From Acidobacteria bacterium 28-1 (GTDB lineage: Bacteria; Acidobacteriota; Blastocatellia; Pyrinomonadales; Pyrinomonadaceae), in contig MWYZ01000047.1 of the NCBI GenBank assembly GCA_002050365.1, positions 1-53,834 of the forward strand: 53,834 nucleotides of DNA. Reading direction: 5' to 3'. This document shows, piece by piece, positions 36,785-45,093 of this stretch. The stretch's first letter is position 1. The number at the start of each line of letters is the position of its first letter. The position numbers were made by a program, and so were the translations under genes. The notes under the pieces are model-generated. The model made no database searches. It had not been told where the DNA came from and saw nothing but the letters and a program-made list of their open reading frames with translations.

Positions 36785-38673
36785 ATCAAGAACTAAAAAT
36801 TGAAAATCCGCAATTCGTCGTTCGCAATCCGCAATCGGTAAAGCGTTCTCCGCTTTACGCTGACGAGCCAAAAACGCTGGCTGAATTGTTTATTAAAGCG
36901 GCTGAAAAACACAATCGCGCCGACGCTTTAAATTTCAAAAAAGACGGCGAATGGAAAAGGATTTCTTCCGACGAAATGATTTCTCGCGCCGAAAACATCG
37001 CGCTCGGACTTTATTCGTTGGGACTGACAAAGGGCGACAGAATCGCTCTGCTCGCCGCCAACTCGCCCGAATGGACTTTGACCGACGCGGGCTGTCAATT
37101 CGCAGGCGTGATTGACGCTCCCGTTTATACGACGCTCGCGCCGAACGCGGTTGAATATATTATTAAAGATGCGGGCGCGAAAGTTTTATTTCTCGAAAAC
37201 GCCGAATGTTTTGAACGTCTGAAAAATGTTTTGTCCGAGTGTCCAACGCTCGAAAAAATTGTCTTTTTCGATTCGACCGACATTACGGATGAAAATGCGA
37301 TGTCGCTTGCGGAATTGGAAAATGCGGGCGCGAAATTAAAGATTGAAAATCCAAATTTGATAAAAGATTTGATTGATGCGATTGCGCCGAACGATGTCGC
37401 CACTTTAATTTACACATCGGGAACGACGGGCGAGCCGAAAGGCGTGATGTTGACGCATTCAAATCTCGTTTCAAACGTTTTGGACGCGGGCGCGGAACAC
37501 GCTTTTTCGCCGAACGATAAGCCGCTTTCCGTTTTGCCGTTTTCGCACGTTTTCGAGCGGACGGGAATGTATCTTTATATTTTGAACGGAATGGCGGTTT
37601 ATTACGCCGAATCAATCGAGAAAGCCGCCGACAATTTGCTCGAAGTCGCGCCGACAATGTTCGTCGCCGTGCCGCGAATTTTCGAGAAAGTTTACGCCAG
37701 AGCGAAAGTTAAAGCCGCGCAAGATAGCCCGACTAAGGAAATGATTTTCGATTGGGCGATTGATGTCGGTAAACAATACGCTTTACTAAACGAGCTGAAA
37801 CAGCCGATTCCGCGTCTTTTGGCGGTCAAACACAGCATCGCCGATAAAATAGTTTTCTCGAAACTGCGCGAATTTTTCGGCGGCAATTTAAGTTTCTGTA
37901 TTTCGGGCGGCGCGGCTTTGTCCGACGACATTAGTTTGATTTTCACGGGCGCGGGCATTGCGATTATGCAAGGCTACGGTTTGACGGAAACTTCGCCCGT
38001 CATTTCCACAAATACAGGAATGAACACGCGGCTCGGCACAGTCGGTAAACCAATTCGCAACGTGCAGGTTCGCATCGCCGAAGACGGCGAAATCGAAGTT
38101 TCAGGCGCGAATATAATGCTCGGTTATTACAACAAACCGGAAGCGACGCACGAAGCCTTCACCGACGACGGTTGGTTCAAAACGGGTGACATCGGAACGC
38201 TCGATGCGGACGGATTCTTGAAAATCACAGACCGCAAGAAAGAATTGTTCAAAACATCGGGCGGCAAATACATCGCGCCGTCGCCGATTGAACAACTGAT
38301 AATAGCCTCGCGTTTCGTCAGCCAAGCCGTGCTTATCGGAAGTGAACGAAATTTTCCTGCCGCGCTCGTTGTGCCGAATTTTGAACAACTCGAAAACTAC
38401 GCCAAAATCAAACATCTCGACATTAAAACGCCCGCCGAATTTTGCTCGCATCCGCGCATCATTGATTTAATCGAAAGGCAAATCGCCGAACTTACGAAAA
38501 ACCTTTCACACTATGAAAAGGTAAAAAAAATTGCGCTGCTCGAAAACGAATTAACCGTCGAAGGCGGCGAACTCACGCCGACGCTAAAAGTTAAACGGCG
38601 CGTTATCAATGAAAAATATGCAGATGTTATCGAGAAAATTTACACTGATGCGGAAAGAGAAAATCGTAAATAA
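36781..38673 (+). CDS. Long-chain acyl-CoA synthetase (AMP-binding)
   Basis: A 630-residue ligase activating fatty acids through acyl-AMP. The P-loop-like motif LIYTSGTTGEPKGVML is near residue 211. FSHVFERTGMYLYI, GYGLTETSPVIS, GWFKTGDIGTLDADGFLKIT and DRKKELFKTSGGKYIAPSPI complete the ANL-superfamily set of COG1022 (FAA1-like) enzymes. The start is a GTG (36781) overlapping the regulator stop codon (GTGA), so the two are translationally coupled. Residues 2-22 (NQELKIENPQFVVRNPQSV...) look like translated intergenic repeat (36789-36830), so a later start is possible but no better site is visible. Confidence 0.92.
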   Translation: MNQELKIENPQFVVRNPQSVKRSPLYADEPKTLAELFIKAAEKHNRADALNFKKDGEWKRISSDEMISRAENIALGLYSLGLTKGDRIALLAANSPEWTLTDAGCQFAGVIDAPVYTTLAPNAVEYIIKDAGAKVLFLENAECFERLKNVLSECPTLEKIVFFDSTDITDENAMSLAELENAGAKLKIENPNLIKDLIDAIAPNDVATLIYTSGTTGEPKGVMLTHSNLVSNVLDAGAEHAFSPNDKPLSVLPFSHVFERTGMYLYILNGMAVYYAESIEKAADNLLEVAPTMFVAVPRIFEKVYARAKVKAAQDSPTKEMIFDWAIDVGKQYALLNELKQPIPRLLAVKHSIADKIVFSKLREFFGGNLSFCISGGAALSDDISLIFTGAGIAIMQGYGLTETSPVISTNTGMNTRLGTVGKPIRNVQVRIAEDGEIEVSGANIMLGYYNKPEATHEAFTDDGWFKTGDIGTLDADGFLKITDRKKELFKTSGGKYIAPSPIEQLIIASRFVSQAVLIGSERNFPAALVVPNFEQLENYAKIKHLDIKTPAEFCSHPRIIDLIERQIAELTKNLSHYEKVKKIALLENELTVEGGELTPTLKVKRRVINEKYADVIEKIYTDAERENRK

Positions 38674-38768
38674 AATAAATCTGTCGTAAAATAGTGGGAA
38701 ATGAATTTTGCAAAATACGCAGGAAAATTGAAAGATTTATCTTTTTATTTCAGTTAATCTTCAAATGA

Positions 38769-38785
38769 TATAATCGGCGATGAGG
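38769..38785 (+). promoter_or_regulatory. Likely -10 element and ribosome-binding site of the toxin-antitoxin-glyA run
   Basis: TATAAT at 38769-38774 is followed by GAGG at 38782-38785, seven nt before the ATG at 38793. The -35 region is weak (TATTTC at 17-bp spacing). The 119-bp gap upstream holds no gene. Confidence 0.4.
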
Positions 38786-38792
38786 TAAAAAG

Positions 38793-39047
38793 ATGTTGAC
38801 AGATACCATCGAAGTTTCGGGACTTTCCAAAGCAGTTGTCGAAGCGGTCAGCGAGAGAGCCAAAGAAATCGGCGCGACGACTGAAGAATATGTGCGCTAT
38901 TTAATCGAAGAAGACGTTGCTTCGCCGCTTAGTGCGCGGGTGCTTTACGCGCCGGTCAGGGAGCAAATCAAAGCGAGCGGCATTTCCGACGACGAATTAG
39001 ACGAACTGCTCGAAGAAGCCAGAGAAGAAGTTTATCAAGAAAAATGA
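38793..39047 (+). CDS. Antitoxin-like protein of a PIN toxin pair
   Basis: An 84-residue protein with an acidic C terminus. The first part (MLTDTIEVSGLSKAVVEAVS, then ERAKEIGATTEEYVRYLIEE) resembles ribbon-helix-helix-type antitoxin N termini; the tail EQIKASGISDDELDELLEEA...EEVYQEK binds toxins in similar pairs. Its stop codon overlaps the ATG of the PIN gene (ATGA), the usual toxin-antitoxin arrangement. Confidence 0.78.
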   Translation: MLTDTIEVSGLSKAVVEAVSERAKEIGATTEEYVRYLIEEDVASPLSARVLYAPVREQIKASGISDDELDELLEEAREEVYQEK

Positions 39048-39529
39048 AGGAAAATTTCTTGCCCGTCGTTTTCGACTGTATGATTTTTCTGCAAGGCTTG
39101 ATAAAGGAACGCGGCGAGGCGGTTAATTGTCTCGAAGCGTTTGAAAACGGGGCGATTCAGTTGTTTGTCAGCGAGGAAATTCTGCGCGAAATTGCCGATG
39201 TTTTAACTCGTCCGAAATTGCAGGGAAAGTTTTCGCTTTTGACGACGGAAAGAGCCGAAAAACTTCTTCAGACGCTCCGGCAAAAAGCGACTTTTATAAA
39301 GAATGCGCCGCAATCATTCAATTATTCGCGTGACCCGAAAGACGAAAAATATATCAATCTCGCCGTTTTTGCGAAAGTCGCGTTTCTCGTCAGCCGCGAT
39401 AACGATTTGCTTGATTTGATGACGGATTTTACGGACGAAGCAAAAGAGTTTCGCCAAAGATTTAGACAGCTCAAAGTAATTGAACCGCAAGAATTTTTAC
39501 AAATTATCAAAACTAAAGAACAAAAATGA
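39044..39529 (+). CDS. PIN-domain toxin (COG1569 type)
   Basis: A 161-residue PIN-domain ribonuclease-like protein. Acidic residues are visible in [10 protein letters not shown] (first Asp), [31 protein letters not shown] and [10 protein letters not shown]. In many PIN proteins the first motif is D-x-N; here the third position is Met (DCM), so activity may be altered. It overlaps both the antitoxin gene and glyA by 4 nt (ATGA), so all three are translationally coupled. Confidence 0.83.
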   Translation: MKENFLPVVFDCMIFLQGLIKERGEAVNCLEAFENGAIQLFVSEEILREIADVLTRPKLQGKFSLLTTERAEKLLQTLRQKATFIKNAPQSFNYSRDPKDEKYINLAVFAKVAFLVSRDNDLLDLMTDFTDEAKEFRQRFRQLKVIEPQEFLQIIKTKEQK

Positions 39530-40824
39530 ACAATTTTTTTACAGCCAATTTAGCAGAAGTTGACCCGACTATCGCCGAAGCGATTGACGATGAAGTCAGA
39601 AGACAATCGAACGGTTTGGAACTTATCGCGTCGGAAAATTTCGTCTCCGAAGCCGTGCTGCAGGCGATGGGTTCGGTTTTTACTAACAAATATGCCGAAG
39701 GTTATCCGAAGAAAAGATATTACGGCGGCTGCGAATTTGCCGATGTCGCCGAGCAGCTGGCGATTGACCGCGCGAAAGAGATTTTCGGCGCGGAACACGC
39801 GAATGTTCAGCCGCATTCGGGAGCGCAGGCGAATATGTCGGTTTTTCTTGCGTCTTTGCAGCACGGCGATAAAATCTTGGGAATGAATCTCTCGCACGGC
39901 GGGCATTTGACGCACGGGCATCCGATGAATTTTTCGGGAATTAATTATGAAGTTTCCGATTACGGTGTGAACAAAGAATCCGAGCAGATTGATTACGATA
40001 AACTGCAAAGAAAAGCAGAAGAGGCAAAACCGAAAATGATCGTCTGCGGCGCGTCCGCTTATCCGCGAACGATTGATTTCCAACGCATCGGCGAGATTGC
40101 CCGAAGCGTCAGCGCAATTGTGATGGCGGACATTGCGCACATTGCGGGAATGGTCGCGGTTGGTTTGCATCCGTCGCCCGTTCCGCATTGTGAATTCGTG
40201 ACGACGACGACGCATAAAACGCTTCGAGGTCCGCGCGGCGGTTTGATTTTGTGCCGCGAAGAGTTTGCAAAACCGGTTGATAAAGCCATATTTCCAGGTG
40301 TTCAGGGCGGACCGCTCGTGCATATCATCGCGGCAAAAGCCGTCGCTTTCGGCGAAGCGTTGCAGGCGGATTTCAAAACGTATCAGCAGCAAATTCTCGA
40401 CAACGCGCAAGCCTTAGCCGACGAATTGAAAGCGCAAGGTATGCGGCTCGTATCCAATGGGACGGATAATCATTTGATTTTGATTGACGTTTTCGAGAAC
40501 GGCAAAGGCATCACCGGCAAAGAAGCGGAAAAAGCACTCGACGCGGTTCATATTACGGTTAATAAAAACACGATTCCGTTTGATACAAATTCGCCGTTTG
40601 TCGCTTCCGGCGTTCGGATTGGAACGCCTGCTCTCTCGACGAGAGGGATGAAGGAAGCGGAAATGCGGGAAATCGGTCGGATGATTGCTTCAATTATCCG
40701 CGAGCCGAATTCGGAAGCGGTTCAAACAAAAGTAAAACGTGAAGTTACCGAATTAACGGAAAAGTTTCCGATGTATCCGACACGCTATAAAGAAGCGAAA
40801 ACTGAAGCGATTTCGGCAAGCTAA
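39526..40824 (+). CDS. glyA: Serine hydroxymethyltransferase
   Basis: A 432-residue PLP enzyme converting serine and tetrahydrofolate to glycine and methylene-THF. Motifs: [41 protein letters not shown] and the PLP lysine K231 in [14 protein letters not shown]. The ATG overlaps the stop codon of the PIN-toxin gene (ATGA), an unusual partner for this housekeeping gene. Confidence 0.98.
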   Translation: MNNFFTANLAEVDPTIAEAIDDEVRRQSNGLELIASENFVSEAVLQAMGSVFTNKYAEGYPKKRYYGGCEFADVAEQLAIDRAKEIFGAEHANVQPHSGAQANMSVFLASLQHGDKILGMNLSHGGHLTHGHPMNFSGINYEVSDYGVNKESEQIDYDKLQRKAEEAKPKMIVCGASAYPRTIDFQRIGEIARSVSAIVMADIAHIAGMVAVGLHPSPVPHCEFVTTTTHKTLRGPRGGLILCREEFAKPVDKAIFPGVQGGPLVHIIAAKAVAFGEALQADFKTYQQQILDNAQALADELKAQGMRLVSNGTDNHLILIDVFENGKGITGKEAEKALDAVHITVNKNTIPFDTNSPFVASGVRIGTPALSTRGMKEAEMREIGRMIASIIREPNSEAVQTKVKREVTELTEKFPMYPTRYKEAKTEAISAS

Positions 40825-40830
40825 AACAAA

Positions 40831-40907
40831 TTAGCCACGAATAATACAAATGACACGAATCAAAATTGTAATAAATAATTCGTGTTATTCGTGTTATTCG
40901 TGGCTAA
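40831..40907. repeat. Inverted repeat of TTCGTGTTATTCGTG words after glyA
   Basis: The arms 40831-40860 and 40878-40907 (30 nt each, 27 matching) are built from the words CACGAATAA/TTATTCGTG, separated by 17 nt. The element starts 6 nt after the glyA stop codon and ends 14 nt before the next gene's ATG. Confidence 0.88.
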
Positions 40908-40921
40908 ATCTCTTCTAACTT

Positions 40922-41692
40922 ATGAGCAATTTGTCAGACATCGGTTTTCCCGTGCAGAGCGAACAGGACGTAAATGTTTTGATTACTGAAACAATCAAAC
41001 GTGTCGAATCAATTGAATGCCGGCAAGGTTTTTATCTGAGATTTGCCGATGCTTCGGGGGCGGAAATTTATTTGCAGGGAAATCTTGAACAGGAACTCAT
41101 CGGTTTTAATCCTCATTTCGACGGGAAAAGCAGAAGGAAAGTCGGTTTAACCAGAGCGATTGAGCGCGATTCCTCAATACTCGACGGCGGCTTTCACGCT
41201 TGGGCAAATCCGATTGAAAATGAACCGGAATCGGGCGATTATCCGTTTGTTTTCGATGTGCCTGATTTTCGTATGATTGAAAATTTTCAACTTCCGCATG
41301 TTTGCGAGATTCAATTGACAGCGTTTGCTTCAAACGATTTCAAAATTTATGCGAGTGAAAAAAATTACTTTGACGCGCAGGATTCCGAACCGAAATTTGC
41401 CTCAAAATCTTTTATCCCAAGCGGACTTTTTCTGCCTAACGAAAATGCAACCGCAACCGAACCGCCACGACCGATTGGTATTTTTGCGGGCGAAATAAAA
41501 GAGTTTGAATTAAAAACAAATGAACTCTCAAACGAAAAGTTTTATTGGTTTCTGGTGGATACTTTGGGCGGCGAAGTTGATGTCGTCGCAGATGTAAAAT
41601 TAATTTCAAGCGAGCCGCAAATCGGCGGGATTGTGAGCGGACAATTTTGGCTGTCGGGGAAAATAATACAAAATGGAACGCCGTCATCTTGA
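40922..41692 (+). CDS. Hypothetical protein, 256 residues
   Basis: No signal peptide or TM segment is seen, so it is probably cytoplasmic. Mixed alpha/beta composition with recognisable blocks LYLRFADASGAEIYLQG (as FYLRFADASG...), GFNPHFDGKSRRKVGL, GGFHAWANP and CEIQLTAFASNDFKIYASE. The family is not recognised. The last five codons and the stop codon lie inside a REP-like unit (41675-41697), so the natural C terminus may have been replaced. Confidence 0.65.
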   Translation: MSNLSDIGFPVQSEQDVNVLITETIKRVESIECRQGFYLRFADASGAEIYLQGNLEQELIGFNPHFDGKSRRKVGLTRAIERDSSILDGGFHAWANPIENEPESGDYPFVFDVPDFRMIENFQLPHVCEIQLTAFASNDFKIYASEKNYFDAQDSEPKFASKSFIPSGLFLPNENATATEPPRPIGIFAGEIKEFELKTNELSNEKFYWFLVDTLGGEVDVVADVKLISSEPQIGGIVSGQFWLSGKIIQNGTPSS

Positions 41693-41697
41693 CGGCA
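41675..41697 (+). repeat. Single REP-like unit (GCCGTC-ATCTT-GACGGC)
   Basis: GGAAC followed by the hairpin GCCGTC/GACGGC around ATCTT. It has the same layout and loop as the units at 34670-34772, but two stem pairs have changed together. It contains the stop codon of the 40922-41692 gene. Confidence 0.75.
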
Positions 41698-41763
41698 AAA
41701 ATTGTATCAACAATTTAGATATGCCTTTTTGCTAGGAATTCGGGAGGAGAAAAATTCATCAAT

Positions 41764-42063
41764 TTAAGTTTTCCTATTTTTCCATTTTAGCAAAGCGAAA
41801 ATAAATATAAACAATATCGGCTCAACTATTAGCAATACCTTCAAAAACTGCATACTCCAATCACCGCCTACCGCCCCGATACCACTGCCCTCTTGATTAC
41901 TTAATATACTGCTCAATATCACAAACACGACAGGATAAAAAGCATAGATGATTGCTATGAAAAAGGTCAGAAAGAGCGATAGCACCAAAGCTAATAAAAT
42001 GTTTTTAACTACCATAGCAGGAAAATTATCCTTAGCCTTCTGCGGGAGAAAGAAATCTAACAA
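41764..42063 (-). CDS. Small membrane protein, unknown
   Basis: A 99-residue protein with three hydrophobic segments: VVKNILLALVLSLFLTFFIA, a following IIYAFYPVVFVILSSIL and VLLIVEPILFIFIFALL. A loop GSGIGAVGGDW lies between them. The base composition is A/T-richer than its neighbours. Family not recognised. The 134 bp between it and the SbcC-like gene hold no recognisable gene. Confidence 0.5.
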   Translation of the reverse strand: MLDFFLPQKAKDNFPAMVVKNILLALVLSLFLTFFIAIIYAFYPVVFVILSSILSNQEGSGIGAVGGDWSMQFLKVLLIVEPILFIFIFALLKWKNRKT

Positions 42064-42197
42064 TGTGAATAATAGTAGGCGAACGGGAAACCATACTCGA
42101 CAATTCCGACACCGTGTTTTTCCAAATCGAGTATAAAAACAGTTGCTACAAAAACAGAAAATAAGTCGTCAAAAATGCGATGATAAATCCCTTACTT

Positions 42198-44894
42198 TTA
42201 ACTAAGTTTTTCATTATTAACCTCGTTTGAATTTACCGAAATAACATTATCAACATAAGCCTCAAACGTATCGTCGTGCGAGATGACGAAAAGCTGGTCG
42301 AAGGTTTTTCTTTCAGTGATATGACTAATTTGTTCCGCAAGACGTTCGCGCCGTTCCGCGTCCATATTCGTCGTCGGCTCGTCGAAAAACGCGAGACGCA
42401 CATCGGAAAGTTGTTTTAATAAAGCCAGCCGCACCGACAATGCCGCCGCCATTTGCTCGCCGCCCGAAAGGTTGACGAATGGACGCTCAAAACCGTCTTC
42501 TTCCAAAATGATTCCGTAATCTTCCGTCCATTTCAAAGTGCGCTCAGCGTTGCCGGAGATTTCCCGAAACATCTGATTGGCTTCCATCGAAACGTGAAAA
42601 ACGTAGTTTCGCGCGACACGCGGCGCGGCTTCTTTTAAAGTGTCGCGGATAAAAGTCGTTGCTTCACCAATTTTTTCCAGTCGCTCCTTTTCCTGAAATT
42701 CGCCTTGCATCGCTTTGCGGATTTCAGCCAAATGTTTTAATTCTTCGGCTAACTGCATTTCACGCTTTTTTGTGTGTTCGAGATTTGCACGCGTTTCGGT
42801 TTGCCATTTTTCCGCATCGAGAAGCAAGGATTTTTCGCGCAAATGCATTTCGCGGTCGTAATTTTTGCTTGCCGTCTGAAAGTTATCTTCGGCTTTTTCC
42901 GATTCGGTTTTAAAATTCGCCAGTTCCGCCTTCGCTGTTTCAAATTCAGTTTGGCGCGTCGGTAAAGTCAAAGCTAAAGATTCATTTGCCAAAAATTTAC
43001 GATGTGCGTCTGCCGTTTGGTCGCGCTCGGCGGAAAGCCTTTTCCATTCCGCGTCCAACGCTTCAAACTTTAACATTTGTTCGCTGAAATTTGATTTTTC
43101 ACTTTCCAGTTGCAGCAATTTTTTCTCGTTTGCGAAAAGTTTTTCCTTCAATTCGTTTTCACGACGCACTTCGGATTCAAACGCTAAAAGTTTTGCTTGC
43201 GGATTACCCAAAGCATTTAGCTTAACTTCGATTTCGGCAAGTTCGGTTTTGATTTTACCTAAATTTTCAGCTTTTATCCGCCAGCTTTCTTGTTCTTCAC
43301 GAATTTTTTTTCCGTCTTCCGTCGTTTTGCTTTTCTGCTGAAACAAAGTCGGCAAAATTGCAGAAAACTTTTCGGCTTCCCGCGCTTGCCCGAGTTTGAC
43401 TGTGATTGTTTTCTGCTCGGTTTCCAGAGAAACAATCTGCGTTTTGCCGTCGCCGTTTTGTTTGCCGATATTACTTTCGCTGGCTTTGCCGGTTTCAAGA
43501 TTCAAACATTTTTGCGACACAATCGGGCAAAAATGATTTTTGATGAGATTATCAGTAACTTTGCGTTCAAACTGCTCGTCACGTTCCAGAACAGCGCGAA
43601 TTTTAGCCAGTTCGCCGATTATTTCCGCGTCGCGTTTTTGCAGTTTCTCAAAATTTTCAACGTCTGCACTTTTTTCTTCAGCAACCCTGATTTGGTTGTT
43701 AACATCCGTCAGCTCGTTCCGCAAATTCTTTAATTTTTCTTCGTAGCCGTTAACTTGATTTTCGGCTGCTTTCGCGCTTGCCAAGTCGTTTCGGAGAGTT
43801 TCCCGATGCTTTTCCAGTTCCGTCTGTTGGCGCACTTGCGGCTGAATTTTAGAGATATTTTCCCGCGCTTCCGAAACCTTTTTCAGATTCTCGCCGCAGC
43901 TTTTCTGTTCGGCTTTTTCGCTAACAATTGCGTTTTCGATTTTGGCTAAATCCACACGGAGTCGGTCGCGTTCGGCACGCTGCGCGTCTAAACTTTTCAG
44001 TTCCGCGAGAGCCGCTAAATGTTTTTTATAATCAACTTCGATGACTTTGATTCTCTCCGCCGCCGCATTTGCTTGGTTTAACTCATTTTCCTTTTGCTGA
44101 AGTAAAATTTCGCCGCGAATTGTTTCGGTGTGAAGTTTATCAAAGGCAGATTTCAATTCGTTGACTTTTGTTTCAACTTCATCAAACTTCTCGACCGTTT
44201 GGCTTTTCTCGTCAACTTCGTTTTCGAGTTTTTCAAGGTTTGCGCCTAACTCTTTTGCTTGATTTGCAAACGTTTTATATTCGGTTTCGACCAACTCAAA
44301 ACGGGCGAGTTCGCCTTCGGCGCGGGCGATTTTTTCACGAACGGCGGTGATTTTATTTTCGATATATCTGACTGTTTCGCGTAGTTTTTCTGCGCCTTGG
44401 CGGTATTCTTCAACCTTGAGAAGTTTATCAAAAGCCTTTTTTCGCTCGGCGGCAGTCTCCAGAAAAATCGCGGTAAAAGTTCCTTGCGGAACACCGATGG
44501 CGCGGCGAAAAAGCGATTCTAAATCCGTTCCGGCTTCAACGCCCAAATGCGCCCACAAAAATCTAGCGACTTCTTCTTTTTTGTCGGCGATGCGCGTTTT
44601 CAGTTGCGGGTCGTACACGTAATAACCGTTTCCCGTGTCTCGATAAACGCGATATTGACGCTCGTCCAAACTGCTTTCAAAAGTTACGTTGACCACGCCT
44701 TTTTTCGCGCCGCGCCGGACGAAATCTTCCTTTTTATAATCGAGAAGGTCGAACAGCGTCCACGCAACAGCTTCGATAATCGTTGTCTTTCCCGCGCCGT
44801 TTGCGCCGGTAATCGCGGTCGTTCCGCGCTCAAATTCAAACGTCGCGGCTTGGTGAGATTTAATGTCTTCGAGTTCAATTTTCGTGATGTGCAT
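42198..44894 (-). CDS. SbcC/Rad50-type SMC-like ATPase
   Basis: An 898-residue ABC-class ATPase that in complex with the SbcD nuclease processes DNA ends. The N terminus has MHITKIELEDIKSHQAATFEF and Walker A ANGAGKTTIIEAV. The centre is a long coiled coil with a hook at NHFCPIVSQKCLNLE (Cys-x6-Cys instead of the usual CxxC). The C terminus has the signature LSGGEQMAAALSVRLALL and Walker B LAFFDEPTTNMDAE. No sbcD-like gene lies next to it, so it may be paired with a distant gene or be a separate Rad50 family. Confidence 0.87.
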   Translation of the reverse strand: MHITKIELEDIKSHQAATFEFERGTTAITGANGAGKTTIIEAVAWTLFDLLDYKKEDFVRRGAKKGVVNVTFESSLDERQYRVYRDTGNGYYVYDPQLKTRIADKKEEVARFLWAHLGVEAGTDLESLFRRAIGVPQGTFTAIFLETAAERKKAFDKLLKVEEYRQGAEKLRETVRYIENKITAVREKIARAEGELARFELVETEYKTFANQAKELGANLEKLENEVDEKSQTVEKFDEVETKVNELKSAFDKLHTETIRGEILLQQKENELNQANAAAERIKVIEVDYKKHLAALAELKSLDAQRAERDRLRVDLAKIENAIVSEKAEQKSCGENLKKVSEARENISKIQPQVRQQTELEKHRETLRNDLASAKAAENQVNGYEEKLKNLRNELTDVNNQIRVAEEKSADVENFEKLQKRDAEIIGELAKIRAVLERDEQFERKVTDNLIKNHFCPIVSQKCLNLETGKASESNIGKQNGDGKTQIVSLETEQKTITVKLGQAREAEKFSAILPTLFQQKSKTTEDGKKIREEQESWRIKAENLGKIKTELAEIEVKLNALGNPQAKLLAFESEVRRENELKEKLFANEKKLLQLESEKSNFSEQMLKFEALDAEWKRLSAERDQTADAHRKFLANESLALTLPTRQTEFETAKAELANFKTESEKAEDNFQTASKNYDREMHLREKSLLLDAEKWQTETRANLEHTKKREMQLAEELKHLAEIRKAMQGEFQEKERLEKIGEATTFIRDTLKEAAPRVARNYVFHVSMEANQMFREISGNAERTLKWTEDYGIILEEDGFERPFVNLSGGEQMAAALSVRLALLKQLSDVRLAFFDEPTTNMDAERRERLAEQISHITERKTFDQLFVISHDDTFEAYVDNVISVNSNEVNNEKLS

Positions 44895-44898
44895 CTTT

Positions 44899-44931
44899 CG
44901 ATTTTGGATTTTAGATTTTGGATTTTGGATT
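44899..44931. repeat. Single arm of the TTTTGGATT repeat family
   Basis: CGATTTTGGATT, TTAGATTTTGG and ATTTTGGATT in succession, four nt from the ATG of the SbcC-like gene. No matching second arm is found in the next 160 bp, which hold no gene and only A/T-rich sequence. Confidence 0.7.
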
Positions 44932-45093
44932 GCTTATAAATTTTAGAACATATTTTAGAGAAAGAAAAAACTGATAGCGGTAGATAAGATTTAGAGAATA
45001 AATATCTGGGAAGTCAAACATTTTGATTTTTTCTATTTATCCTGTTTGAATTTTTGAGGTTTTTTACACATTGTGACGAAATAACTTCGTTAT

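Noticed and set aside
39550..40410. A 286-codon open frame opposite glyA
   Set aside because: Fully antisense to a highly conserved gene, with Arg/Asn-rich composition typical of complementary-strand frames.
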